Assembly: GCA_947085035.1 (NCBI GenBank)
Contig: CAMTUW010000010.1
Coordinates: forward strand, 62,001-126,000
Direction of reading: 5' to 3'
DNA from: CAMTUW01 sp947085035
GTDB taxonomy: Bacteria; Actinomycetota; Coriobacteriia; Anaerosomatales; PHET01
DNA length: 64,000 bases
Below the pieces are notes generated by a model that was not told the origin of the DNA, ran no database searches, and saw only the letters and a list, made by a program, of their open reading frames with translations. Positions 42,985 through 51,514 of this stretch are shown one piece after another. Numbering within the stretch: position 1 is the stretch's first letter; every line of letters begins with the position of its first letter. Both the position numbers and the translations under genes were made by a program.

Positions 42985-43272
42985 CTAACGCCGGAACACG
43001 ATGGTGTCGGAAAGCGCGGCGGTGTTGTCGGCAAGATCGCGGAACTGGGCGCGCACCGTCTTGGTGCCCTGGCCGGTGGTCAGCGTGAGTGACTTGCGCG
43101 ATGAGTAGGCCTACCAAGTCGTCCACGTGGTTCCATCGCTCTTGAGCGCGAGCGTGTGATTGTCGCCTGCGCCGATGCGTTGCGGCTGGACCGAAGAGCG
43201 CATCAAGTCAGGCGTGACGGCGGCGATGCCCGGTGGGAGCATTGATGCGAGCAGCAACGCGACCGTCAGCAT
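42985..43272 (-). pseudogene. Broken RCC1-repeat/Ig-like secreted protein
   Basis: The reverse strand reads a signal peptide (MLTVALLLASMLPPGIAAV) and the start of an RCC1 repeat (RIGAGDNHTLALKSDGTTW), then an in-frame TAG (43113-43111), then in the same frame an Ig-like end (LTLTTGQGTKTVRAQFRDLA, DNTAALSDTIVFRR). The two ends of a large surface protein thus remain with the middle deleted. A GTAGGCCTA sequence occurs both at the internal junction and just beyond the 3' end. About 220 bp further upstream I see nothing. Confidence 0.65.
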
Positions 43273-43493
43273 GGAGACCGCGTGCCGAGCAAAACCATGC
43301 CGCCAAGCACTACTCTTTGTCGGTCTCGTTCGCGTGGCTCCCAGCGTAGTGCCCTCTCCTTCTGCTGGCGATCCTTGCTAGGCCATTTTCCGCCTTTCCG
43401 CCGTTCACCTCGGAATATACACGACGGCACCCCCGCCGCGCTTTCCGGATTCGAGCTTCAGGGGCTCCTTGTGCGATGCCTCGATAACCAAAA

Positions 43494-43525
43494 TCGCCCG
43501 CCCCTCACCTTCGAGGAGCGGGCGA
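43494..43525 (-). terminator. katG terminator
   Basis: TCGCCCGC pairs with GCGGGCGA, with an inner CCTC/GAGG; on the reverse strand the stem is followed by ATTTTGG. It lies 11 bp beyond the katG stop. Confidence 0.7.
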
Positions 43526-43536
43526 CTGACCTTCTA

Positions 43537-45747
43537 TCAGGCTACGTCGAAGCGATCGAGGTTCATCACCTTGTCCCACGCTGCCACGAAGTCGCTCACG
43601 AACTTCTCCGCAGAGTCCTCGCAAGCGTAGACCTCCGCGAGTGCCCTGAGTTGGGAGTTCGAGCCGAAGACCAGGTCAACACGGGTGGCTGTCCACTTGG
43701 GCGCGCCTGTCGCCCGATCGCTGCCCTCGAAGACGTCTGAGTCTCCCGCGGCCGCCTTCCACACCGTGCCCATGTCCAGCAGGTTCGCGAAGAAGTCATT
43801 CGTGAGCGCTTCTGGTCGCGCGGTGAAGACTCCATGCTTGGACCGTGCGTAGTTGGCGCCCAGGACGCGCAGACCGCCAACAAGCACGGTCATCTCCGGA
43901 GCGGTCAGCCTCAACAGCTGCGCGCGATCGAGCAAGAGCTCCTCGGCCGAGACGGAGTACTTGGCCTTCAGGTAGTTGCGGAAGCCGTCTGCCGCCGGTT
44001 CGAGCACAGCGAACGAGAGCTCGTCGGTCTGCTCCTGCGTGGCATCCGTGCGCCCCGGAGTGAACGGGACCGTCACGTCGTGCCCGACGTTCTTGGCCGC
44101 CTGTTCGACGCCGGCGCACCCGGCCAGAACGATCATGTCGGCGAGCGAGATCTTCTTGCCGCCGGCATGCACGCTGTTGAAGTCCCCCCGGATACCCTCG
44201 AGAGTCTCGAGCACCGCCTTCAGTTGAGCTGGCTGGTTGACCTCCCAGTCCTTCTGCGGAGCCAGACGTATGCGCGCGCCGTTCGCCCCGCCGCGCATGT
44301 CGGAACCGCGGAACGTCGAGGCCGAGGCCCAAGCGGTCGAGACCAACTGGGAGACGGACAAGCCCGAAGCGAGGATCTTGTACTTGAGCGCAGCGATGTC
44401 TTTCTCGTCGATTAGTTCGTAGTCGACCGCAGGCAGCGGATCCTGCCAGATGAGCTCTTCTGCCGGGACCTCAGGGCCGAGATAGCGAGAGCGAGGACCC
44501 ATGTCGCGGTGGGTCAGCTTGAACCAGGCCCGCGCGAATGCATCCGCGAACTCTTCGGGGTTTTCCAGGTAACGCCGCGAGATCGGCTCGTAGATGGGGT
44601 CGAAGCGAAGCGAGAGGTCCGCCGTGGTCATCATGGGGCGGTGCTTCTTGGCGGGGTCGAAGGCGTCGACCACCATGTCCTCGTCGGCCACGTCCTTGGC
44701 AAGCCACTGATACGCACCGGCCGGGCTCTTGACCAGCTCCCACTCGTACTTGAAGAGAACCTTCAGGTAGCCCATGTCCCACTTGGTCGGGTCGGGCTTC
44801 CAGGCGCCCTCGATGCCGCTGGTGATCGCGTCTGCTCCCTTGCCGCTGCCGAAGCTGCTACTCCAGCCGAGCCCCTGCGCCTCGATGGGGGCGGCTTCAG
44901 GCTCCGGGCCGACATGCGTGTCTTCGGCCGCACCGTGGCACTTGCCGAAGGTGTGGCCGCCGGCAACGAGCGCCACTGTTTCCTCGTCGTTCATGGCCAT
45001 ACGCGCGAAGGTGTCGCGAACGTCGCGACCGGAGGCCACCGGATCCGGGTTGCCGTCGGGGCCTTGCGGGTTCACGTAGATGAGGCCCATCTGCACGGCC
45101 GCGAGCGGGTTCTCAAGCTTCCGGTCGCCCGTGTACCGACTCTTTGGGTTGTCGCTTGTGGCCAGCCACTCATCTTCGGAACCCCAGTACACGTCCTGCT
45201 CCGGCTCCCAGATGTCCGCTCGCCCGCCGGCGAAGCCGAAGGTCTTGAACCCCATCGACTCAAGCGCGCAGTTGCCTGCGAGGATCATGAGGTCGGCCCA
45301 GGAGATCTTACGGCCGTACTTCTGCTTGATCGGCCACAGCAGACGGCGCGCCTTGTCGAGGTTGACGTTGTCGGGCCAGCTGTTGAGCGGCGCGAAGCGC
45401 TGCGAGCCGGAACCCGCTCCACCACGGCCGTCGCCCAGACGGTAAGTCCCTGCGCTGTGCCACGCCATCCGGATGAAGAGCCCGCCGTAGTGGCCGTAGT
45501 CGGCCGGCCACCAGTCCTGCGAGTCTGTCATCAGCGCGTAGAGGTCCTGCTTCACGGCAGCCAGATCGAGTGACTTGAACTCCTCGGCGTAGTCGAAATC
45601 CTCGCCCATCGGATCGCCCACGGCCGGGTTCTGGTGAAGGATCTTGAGGTCCAACTGGTTTGGCCACCAGTCCCGGTTGGACATGCCTCCGCTAGCCGCA
45701 TGTCCATGACCCTTGCCCGTCACGGGGCACCTGCTTTCGTCGCTCAT
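43537..45747 (-). CDS. katG: Catalase-peroxidase
   Basis: A bifunctional heme enzyme of 736 residues, normal for the family. The distal active-site segment IRMAWHSAGTYR, the adduct tyrosine region MGLIYVNPQGPDGNPDP and the proximal region NDEETVALVAGGHTFGKCHG are intact, and the duplicated C-terminal domain is complete. It protects against peroxide, and its presence in an otherwise anaerobic gene set suggests exposure to oxygen. The roughly 140 bp upstream show no recognised operator. Confidence 0.95.
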   Translation of the reverse strand: MSDESRCPVTGKGHGHAASGGMSNRDWWPNQLDLKILHQNPAVGDPMGEDFDYAEEFKSLDLAAVKQDLYALMTDSQDWWPADYGHYGGLFIRMAWHSAGTYRLGDGRGGAGSGSQRFAPLNSWPDNVNLDKARRLLWPIKQKYGRKISWADLMILAGNCALESMGFKTFGFAGGRADIWEPEQDVYWGSEDEWLATSDNPKSRYTGDRKLENPLAAVQMGLIYVNPQGPDGNPDPVASGRDVRDTFARMAMNDEETVALVAGGHTFGKCHGAAEDTHVGPEPEAAPIEAQGLGWSSSFGSGKGADAITSGIEGAWKPDPTKWDMGYLKVLFKYEWELVKSPAGAYQWLAKDVADEDMVVDAFDPAKKHRPMMTTADLSLRFDPIYEPISRRYLENPEEFADAFARAWFKLTHRDMGPRSRYLGPEVPAEELIWQDPLPAVDYELIDEKDIAALKYKILASGLSVSQLVSTAWASASTFRGSDMRGGANGARIRLAPQKDWEVNQPAQLKAVLETLEGIRGDFNSVHAGGKKISLADMIVLAGCAGVEQAAKNVGHDVTVPFTPGRTDATQEQTDELSFAVLEPAADGFRNYLKAKYSVSAEELLLDRAQLLRLTAPEMTVLVGGLRVLGANYARSKHGVFTARPEALTNDFFANLLDMGTVWKAAAGDSDVFEGSDRATGAPKWTATRVDLVFGSNSQLRALAEVYACEDSAEKFVSDFVAAWDKVMNLDRFDVA

Positions 45748-45886
45748 GATGCGTGTTCCTTTCGTTGGCTCTACAGGGTTCTTGGCTACGAGTGACTAGC
45801 GCTGCGCTCGTTGTATGCGCATCGCTCACAGTCAGTACATACCCTCCGCAGTCGGACCTCTACTGCTGGCGGCCTCCCGCGTGCGC

Positions 45887-46501
45887 TTATGAACGTGCGA
45901 AGAACAGAAGTGGCCCGTAGTCAAATGACGCGTCCGCAGTTCGAAGTGCACTCAGATACGCTGAGCGCACCTCGCCAGCCGCGGTGAGGTCAACGCGGCC
46001 CCAGGTGAACCGCTTCCCGCCTAAAGCCACGACCAGAAGGTCTGCCGCGAGACGGCCATGGCGCCCATTACCGTTGGGAAACGGGTGGATCATGACGAGC
46101 CGGTGGTGGAACCGGACCGCAATCTCGTCAGCCACGGACTGGATGTCCTTAGCGAGATCGATCTGCATGCGCACATCTTCGAGGAGGTCCCGGACTTGGA
46201 CCGAGATGTAGGCGGGCGAGACGCCGAGATTGGTCTCGCGCTGCCGATACTTCCCGGCCCATGTCCACACATCTCGGAACATGCGCTTGTGCAGTTGCCG
46301 CATCGCCCTGTCGGATAGCAGCGACTCCGGCGTCCAGCTACGGCCGAGAGCCCAAATCATCGCGTCCGTTACGTTCTCTTGCTCGACCTCATTCAGTTCT
46401 CGCTGATTCCGTACCGCCGTTGGAATGAGGCCGACAAGATCGTCGGGACCGAGTGGAGTCGCCCCCTCGGGCCCATAGAGCAGGTCCGACGAGTCGATCA
46501 T
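45887..46501 (-). CDS. Mobile mystery protein B (Fic-domain toxin-like)
   Basis: A 204-residue Fic protein with the complete active site HPFPNGNGRHGR at about residues 139-150; Fic enzymes transfer AMP or other nucleotides to target proteins. The N-terminal YGPEGATPLGPDDLVGLIP and the linked HTH gene identify the mobile mystery A/B pair. ATG at 46501 overlaps the A-gene stop (ATGA). Likely toxin of a toxin-antitoxin-like pair, repressed with its partner. Confidence 0.85.
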   Translation of the reverse strand: MIDSSDLLYGPEGATPLGPDDLVGLIPTAVRNQRELNEVEQENVTDAMIWALGRSWTPESLLSDRAMRQLHKRMFRDVWTWAGKYRQRETNLGVSPAYISVQVRDLLEDVRMQIDLAKDIQSVADEIAVRFHHRLVMIHPFPNGNGRHGRLAADLLVVALGGKRFTWGRVDLTAAGEVRSAYLSALRTADASFDYGPLLFFARS

Positions 46502-46968
46502 TCGTCTGTCCAGTCGCCTGACCACAGATTCCGGGACAGGATGATCTCGTCCAATTGCCGCTGTCGAGCCAGCTGCGAATACCCGGACTCCTGATCCTCG
46601 AGCCGCATTGTGTGCTCAGCGTGTCGCTGCACCTCACGGAGTACTTGCTCGGCTCTTCGCGTCACGGTGTGTTCCAAGCTCTCCCTTGGCACCAGCGCAT
46701 ACACGAGAACGCAGTCCATGGCAGTTGCTGCACGTTTTAGAGTGGACAGTCGGACGCCACCGTCGCGTTCATTCGCCTCGATCTCACTGACCGAGGAGCC
46801 ACTCACGCCCATCCTCCGCCCGAGATCGGCGGCGCTCATGCCCAACGCGTCGCGAATGGTTCTAACCCAGCCTGAAGTCGGCGGCGTGAATTCTGAGACC
46901 GCCGGCAGCTGCTCCAGTCTCCTATCGAGCATGTGACGGGCGCGTTGTGATCGTTCCTTCTTGTTCAC
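46498..46968 (-). CDS. Mobile mystery protein A (HTH antitoxin/repressor)
   Basis: A 156-residue protein with an XRE-type helix-turn-helix (about 33-85: GWVRTIRDALGMSAADLGRRMGVS, then SSVSEIEANERDG) and a helical C-terminus. Starts with GTG at 46968 after AGGGAG. Three repeated 16-bp sites cover its promoter and start codon, so it very probably represses its own operon. Confidence 0.85.
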   Translation of the reverse strand: MNKKERSQRARHMLDRRLEQLPAVSEFTPPTSGWVRTIRDALGMSAADLGRRMGVSGSSVSEIEANERDGGVRLSTLKRAATAMDCVLVYALVPRESLEHTVTRRAEQVLREVQRHAEHTMRLEDQESGYSQLARQRQLDEIILSRNLWSGDWTDE

Positions 46969-47048
46969 AGGTTTCTCCCTGTTTTGTTCTACTATTTTGA
47001 CAGAGATTACCCTGTTGTTCTTGTGGCTGTCAACAGGTTATAACCTGT
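46967..47048 (-). promoter_or_regulatory. Three phased 16-bp operators over the mobile mystery A promoter
   Basis: ACAGGTTTCTCCCTGT (46967-46982), ACAGAGATTACCCTGT (47000-47015) and the perfect palindrome ACAGGTTATAACCTGT (47033-47048) are spaced exactly 33 bp apart. On the reverse strand the promoter is TTGACA (47033-47028), 18 bp, TAATCT (47009-47004). Operator 3 abuts and overlaps the -35, operator 2 contains the -10 and operator 1 covers the RBS and GTG start. Confidence 0.75.
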
Positions 47049-47101
47049 CATACGGTCTTCACCTTACGGGCGGCTGCAATTCCCTTCGACTCATGCTATC
47101 G

Positions 47102-47128
47102 TTCAATCATACAAACGATTGAATGATT
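47102..47128. promoter_or_regulatory. Nested inverted repeats upstream of the Fic gene
   Basis: TTCAATC (47102-47108) pairs with GATTGAA (47117-47123); a second pair, AATCAT (47105-47110) and ATGATT (47123-47128), interlocks with it. Located 30 bp before the ATG at 47158; likely operator. Confidence 0.4.
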
Positions 47129-47157
47129 CTCGTACACGTCCCTTCCAGGAGCCCGCG

Positions 47158-48258
47158 ATGCTCACGGTCCACATGACTCCCGAGATCAAAGAGCTGGTCG
47201 CCCGGCTCGAAGTCCTGCGCGCAAGGCTCGACGCCAGCGCCACGCTGTCGCGACGCTGGGCGGGGCGGTTGCGCCGCGAGATGGAGGTGGGCGCGATCGC
47301 GGCCTCCACATCGCTCGAGGGCGTCAACGTCACCGCCGACGATGTGCGCCGAATCCTGGCGGCCGACCGCCCCACACAGGTAACCCATTCCGATGCGGCG
47401 CTGGTCGCCGGATACCGCGATGCGATGACGTATGCGCTTCGCCGAGCCGACGACCCCGATTTCATCTGGCATCCCGAGGTGATCCGCGCGATCCACGATC
47501 GCGTCCTCGGCGGCTCTCATTCCCTTGGGGCAGGACGCTACCGAGACAGGCAGGTCGCCACCCTGCTCGAACAGGCTGCGACCGAGCTTGCCACATCCCC
47601 GCTCCCCGCCCCGGTGCTGGCCGCGCTCGCCCACGTCACAGTCGCCGCGATTCATCCTTTCGCCGACGGCAACGGCCGCACCGCCCGCATAGTCGCCAGC
47701 CTCGCCATGCTGCGCGGAGACTATCGAAGGCCCGAGTTCACCTCTCTCGAAGAGTGGTGGGGAGCCAACGCCGCGGAGTACTACGCCGCTTTCAGTGCGC
47801 TGGGAGCCCAGTGGAATCCGAGCGCGGACGTCACCGGCTTCGTTCACGCGCATCTGTTCGCTCACGTTGCCCAAGTGGAGAGCTACGAGATCGATCACGA
47901 GGTTCAACGAGACATCTGGGTGGCGCTCGAGAACCTGACCGCCGGACTGGGAGACCTGCGCGGCGTGGAGGCGCTCTACGACGCGTTCCTGGGCAGAGCC
48001 GTCACCAACCGCTACTACCGCGAGATCGCCGCGATCTCTCCGGTGACCGCCGCAAGCGATCTTGCACGGCTGGCCGCCGCCGGGTTACTGGATGTGCGCG
48101 GCGCCGGCAGCTCCACGGAGTTCGTCGCCTCAACCGCGCTGCTCGAGCGTCTAGCCAGAGAACTTGGCCTCACCGAGCAGATCGAACCCGCGCTGGCACT
48201 CGATGATCAGCGGCGAGCTCTGGTCGCGACACTGAAGTGGCGAGTGCAGGAGCGGTAG
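47158..48258 (+). CDS. Fic family protein with N-terminal inhibitory motif
   Basis: A 366-residue class II Fic protein. The inhibitory helix STSLEG (about residue 50) fits the [S/T]xxxE[G/N] rule; the active site HPFADGNGRTAR is at about 166-177; a C-terminal winged-helix-like region (LARLAAAGLLDVRGAG) follows. ATG at 47158 has AGGAG upstream; the TTG at 47119 lies in the operator candidate. Divergent from the mobile mystery pair, so two unrelated Fic proteins sit back to back. Target unknown. Confidence 0.85.
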   Translation: MLTVHMTPEIKELVARLEVLRARLDASATLSRRWAGRLRREMEVGAIAASTSLEGVNVTADDVRRILAADRPTQVTHSDAALVAGYRDAMTYALRRADDPDFIWHPEVIRAIHDRVLGGSHSLGAGRYRDRQVATLLEQAATELATSPLPAPVLAALAHVTVAAIHPFADGNGRTARIVASLAMLRGDYRRPEFTSLEEWWGANAAEYYAAFSALGAQWNPSADVTGFVHAHLFAHVAQVESYEIDHEVQRDIWVALENLTAGLGDLRGVEALYDAFLGRAVTNRYYREIAAISPVTAASDLARLAAAGLLDVRGAGSSTEFVASTALLERLARELGLTEQIEPALALDDQRRALVATLKWRVQER

Positions 48259-48274
48259 CGGGCGGCAAACCTTG

Positions 48275-48803
48275 CCATGCTCGCCTTCGGCCGCGTCGAC
48301 CAGCCGGAAGTGCACTCGCATCGGGTCCGTGGCGTCGTCAGGGCGCAGGCGGAAGGCATAGTCGCGCAGATACTCGGCGGTCTTGACGTAGTACTGGTCG
48401 TGGTTGGCCCAGTGGAGCTTGACCTCTTCACCCTCGTACGGGATTGCGTAGACGCCCTCCTTGTAGCGGCGCAGCGAGATGAAGTCACCCTCCTGGTAGT
48501 AGCGCGAGAAGAAGCGGTAGAGGTGGTCGTACACGTCGGCCTCGAGCGCACCGATATCCACGGCATCGTTCGCCAGCCGCTCACGGAGCTCCTGAACCTT
48601 GGGCAGCTGGTTAGTGTCCGCGCCCAGCGCCGCCCCCTGCGCGAGCGCGTCCTTCACCTGCGGCAACAGATCGTTCGAGAGAAACGCCGTGATCTCGTCG
48701 CTGCGGGCGTGCAGGATGCGGTAGATCCCAAAGTCGAGCTCTGCTGATCGAGCTGGAAGAGCTCGCGCAGTTTGGCGATCAGGCGGTCGTAGCGCTGGCT
48801 CAT
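48275..48803 (-). pseudogene. N-terminal remnant of a large DNA methyltransferase (frameshifted, truncated)
   Basis: Reading from 48803: MSQRYDRLIAKLRELFQLDQ, then a frameshift, then ELDFGIYRILHARSDEITAF, LSNDLLPQVKDAL, ... EGDFISLRRYKEGVYAIPYE, DPMRVHFRLVDAAEGEHG. This matches the N-terminal region of large adenine-specific methyltransferases of type III-like restriction systems. The homology breaks off near 48275, where the Fic gene's 3' flank begins; catalytic motifs are lost. Confidence 0.6.
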
Positions 48804-49231
48804 GCGATCCCCTTCACGATGTGTTCGACGAACGCCACGAAGCGACGGGCCACCTTCACTGATGCCTCTGCGGCATCGTGCGAGAAGTCACCTTGGTAGT
48901 CTGCGTTCTCTCGGAGCACGCGGGCACGCTCGATGCCGCGCGCGAGCTCGTGACCCTCGTCGGTCGTCGCATACAGCTCCCTGAACGCGACAAGCAGGCA
49001 ATGATGACTCTTCTCGACGTAGCCGCGCTGGAGCACCGCCGCACGCGCCGCGTGGAACATCGCGTAGTACGCCGTGATGGTGGTGCGCTTGTCCATATCA
49101 AGCTGGAGCAGCTTCTCGGCATCGGCCAGATCGGCCTGTGCGATTTGGATCTCTCGCGACACAACGTCCGACCCGGCGCCTGTCAGCGACTTGAGTCCAC
49201 CCCGTTTGATGCAGCGCTCGAACTCGCTCAT
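48800..49231 (-). CDS. HEPN domain protein of an MNT-HEPN pair
   Basis: A 143-residue all-helical HEPN protein (IAQADLADAEKLLQLDMDKR, ITAYYAMFHAARAAVLQRGY, FRELYATTDEGHELARGIERA). It is encoded directly behind the nucleotidyltransferase with a 4-bp overlap, the standard order for MNT/HEPN modules in which the MNT partner modifies and silences the HEPN RNase. ATG at 49231 is preferred over the frame start at 49339. Confidence 0.8.
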   Translation of the reverse strand: MSEFERCIKRGGLKSLTGAGSDVVSREIQIAQADLADAEKLLQLDMDKRTTITAYYAMFHAARAAVLQRGYVEKSHHCLLVAFRELYATTDEGHELARGIERARVLRENADYQGDFSHDAAEASVKVARRFVAFVEHIVKGIA

Positions 49232-49794
49232 CGCCGCTCCAAGATGACCGTGCCCCGCGAGACGTCGGTCGCGTATGTGCCGCCGTCCGCAATGAGGCGC
49301 ATGTGCTCGGCCGACGTCATGACCACCGGCTGGAGCCACTGGTGACGCGCAAGCTCGCCTAGGACGGTGTCCTTGTCTTCCGTGACCACGAGGATGTCGA
49401 CGTCGCTATCTCGGCGGTCTTCGCCCTTCGCCGCGCTGCCGTACAGAATCACTAGGTCGATCGCTTCGCGCACCGGCGATATGGCGATCTGCGCGCGTCG
49501 AATCGCCCTCGCGACCTTGAGCGATCGGATGAGCGCGTCGTCGTCGTCGATCCAGTAAAGCGTGGTGCGTCCAACGCGGCGCTCCAGAGCCAGGCCCTGC
49601 CCGGCCAGCGCACGCAAAGCGACGTGCGCGGTGGCCCGCGGAAGCTCGAGAGCGGTTCGGTCCTCTGACTCGGTGAGCTCCTCGCTGCTGGAATCGAGCA
49701 GGTATGCGAGCACGCGCTCCTGGACGGTCGGCGTGTCACTCAGCCTGAACGTAAGTTCATTGAGAGTAAGCATATGTCTACTCTGATTGGACAT
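49228..49794 (-). CDS. HTH-MNT nucleotidyltransferase antitoxin-like protein
   Basis: A 188-residue protein. Residues 20-85 form a winged helix (QERVLAYLLD, LELPRATAHVALRALAGQG); residues 100-185 form a minimal nucleotidyltransferase with GSAAKGEDRRDSDVDILVV. ATG at 49794 or 49773 may be the start: an inverted repeat covers both, no clear RBS is seen, and the transcript may be leaderless. Partner of the HEPN protein. Confidence 0.8.
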   Translation of the reverse strand: MSNQSRHMLTLNELTFRLSDTPTVQERVLAYLLDSSSEELTESEDRTALELPRATAHVALRALAGQGLALERRVGRTTLYWIDDDDALIRSLKVARAIRRAQIAISPVREAIDLVILYGSAAKGEDRRDSDVDILVVTEDKDTVLGELARHQWLQPVVMTSAEHMRLIADGGTYATDVSRGTVILERR

Positions 49795-49795
49795 A
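49773..49795. promoter_or_regulatory. Inverted repeat spanning the MNT start codons
   Basis: TATGTC (49773-49778) and GACATA (49790-49795) are separated by 11 bp. The two candidate ATG codons lie inside the arms, as expected for autoregulation by the winged-helix domain. Confidence 0.45.
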
Positions 49796-49832
49796 CGTAC
49801 AACGATACCCCATGCTTCGACGGATGAACACT

Positions 49833-50058
49833 CAGCGCACCTCCCAGGCTATTGTCCAGGCTATTGTGAACAAGGGCTCTGACACGGTTCGCTGCAAAAG
49901 CCGAGACTCCAGTTCATCGATGAGCACATCGCGCCTCTCTATGATCTCGTCCTCGACACGGAAGATGTCTTGGCGCTGCCGCCGCTGTTTGCGCTCGAGC
50001 TGCTGAAGCTGCTGCTGGATATCGTGTTGCGCCTGCAGCGACTCGGCCGCCTACCGTG
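49833..50058 (-). pseudogene. C-terminal remnant of a DEAD/SNF2-type helicase
   Basis: The reverse strand encodes SLQAQHDIQQQLQQLERKQR, RQRQDIFRVEDEIIERRDVL, IDELESRLLQRTVSEPLFTI and then AWTIAWEVR before a stop. The coiled segment and EPLFTI end resemble the extreme C-termini of large helicases in restriction and defence loci. A 12-bp tandem duplication (CAGGCTATTGT twice) adds a second TIAW. The gene is cut at about 50058. Confidence 0.5.
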
Positions 50059-50565
50059 CTGAGACGCCAGCGATAGCGGCTTGGCTGCGCGCAGGAGAAC
50101 GTGATGCCGAGAGGATTCCCACCCGTCCGTACGATGAAGCCGGGTTCAGGCGAGTGCTGGGCGAACTCCGCTCGATGACTCGTCTCGCTCCTGAGGAATG
50201 GGTTCCGCAGGCGGTGAGACTCTGTGCGTCCTCGGGTGTCGCGTTGGTGTTCGTGCCGGACCTGCCAAAGACCCGTTGCCACGCTGTCAGCTGGTGGGCG
50301 AGCCGCTCACGTGCAGTGATCCAACTTGGACTGCGCGGCAAAACGGATGACCAAGTGTGGTTCAGCCTCTTCCACGAGGCTGGGCACATTCTGCTCGACG
50401 ATCGTGCCCGCTCACGAATCGCCGACCTGAACGGCGACGAGAGATCGGAGGCCGGAGCGAATCGGAATCTCTCCGAGCATCGTCGTCGCTCGCCTGCAGC
50501 GGGACAAGGTCATCCCCTATGACTGGATGAACGACCTCAAGACGAGACTGGCCTGGGCAGGGTAG
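50059..50565 (+). pseudogene. ImmA/IrrE metallopeptidase remnant (HigA-ImmA type), 5'-truncated and frameshifted
   Basis: Forward translation gives AWLRAGERDAERIPTRPYDE, VWFSLFHEAGHILLDDRARS with an intact HEXXH zinc motif. After EAGAN the frame shifts, and the family C-terminus continues as GISPSIVVARLQRDKVIPYD, WMNDLKTRLAWAG to the stop at 50565. The N-terminal HTH is absent. It abuts the helicase remnant head-on, indicating deletion fusion of two defence-type genes. Confidence 0.6.
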
Positions 50566-50714
50566 ACCGCTCCGTCGAAGTCGCCCGAGTACCTCGAGGC
50601 CGCGACGTGTCCTGCTGCCCGATAACGACAGCCCCGGGCGCAACCGTCGCCATCCCACCCGCTGTGCCCACGTGAGACAGCCTTTTCGGCACGCAGCGCA
50701 TTCGCCGAACCAGC

Positions 50715-50748
50715 GCGGCCCCGCCTCCGTCCTGGGAGCCGGGGCCGC
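50715..50748 (-). terminator. Terminator after the DUF2318 gene
   Basis: GCGGCCCCG (50715-50723) pairs with CGGGGCCGC (50740-50748); an inner CTCC/GGAG extends the stem. It lies 28 bp beyond the reverse-strand stop. The rest of the 210-bp gap shows no gene. Confidence 0.6.
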
Positions 50749-50775
50749 ATTCTGCGGGCGGATGTTCGAGCCCGA

Positions 50776-51471
50776 TCAGCCGACTTTGCGGTCAGTTGGC
50801 TGCTCGATCCAGTTCTCGAGGATGTCTTTCTGGATGGTGATCGTGTCGCCATCGACGGTGACCGGCATCTCATCCATCGGGTACAGCTTGCAGGGGCCGC
50901 TGATGCCGACAGCCGTTTCGATGTCGCGCTTCGTGCCACATGCATCGCATGTCATCGCGCTATCGGTCGTCATGGTGTGGCTCGTGCCCTTACACGGGAC
51001 ACAGAAGCTCACCGCGACGACCAGCTTTCCCGAGGGCTTCACGTACGCGATCAGCGCGATCGGTGTGCCATCGGCCTTCGTGTAGTTGAAACCGACGTTG
51101 CGCTTCGAGACGACTTCCGCCAACGGGATGGTGAGACCGGCGTCGGATTGTTCGATCTGGATTGGTGCCATGGGAATGTCAGCCGTCACTGCGCCGCCCT
51201 CAGTGACCTTCGGCTCGATGTAGCCCTGCGGTAGGAATCGGCCGATGTACTTCGCTTCTTCCGGCGTTGGCGTGAGCGTGCCACCTTGCTTCGAGCCGCC
51301 GCTTCCCGCTGCCATCATGAAACCGACAACGGCGACGACAACGATTCCCGCCGCGATGAGAGCAGGCTTGCTGATTCCCTTCTTCTCCGGCGCCTTGGCA
51401 GGCGACTTGTGTGCAGGCGCTGCGTTCTTCGAACCGTTACCGATCTTCGTGTTCTTCTTGCTGGAACCCAT
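50776..51471 (-). CDS. DUF2318 membrane-anchored protein
   Basis: A 231-residue protein: a Lys/Ala-rich cytoplasmic start, one transmembrane helix (ALIAAGIVVVAVVGFMMAAG), then a DUF2318-type domain with SFCVPCKGT and MTCDACGTKRDIETAVGISG, that is, CxxC pairs suited to metal or cluster binding. ATG at 51471 has AGGAGG upstream. Downstream of the TauE-cupredoxin gene; members of this family occur beside iron or copper transport genes. Probable role in metal handling. Confidence 0.75.
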   Translation of the reverse strand: MGSSKKNTKIGNGSKNAAPAHKSPAKAPEKKGISKPALIAAGIVVVAVVGFMMAAGSGGSKQGGTLTPTPEEAKYIGRFLPQGYIEPKVTEGGAVTADIPMAPIQIEQSDAGLTIPLAEVVSKRNVGFNYTKADGTPIALIAYVKPSGKLVVAVSFCVPCKGTSHTMTTDSAMTCDACGTKRDIETAVGISGPCKLYPMDEMPVTVDGDTITIQKDILENWIEQPTDRKVG

Positions 51472-51514
51472 CTCAGACCTCCTGGTCCTTTCGTAGTCCG
51501 TGCGTTCGCGCGGG

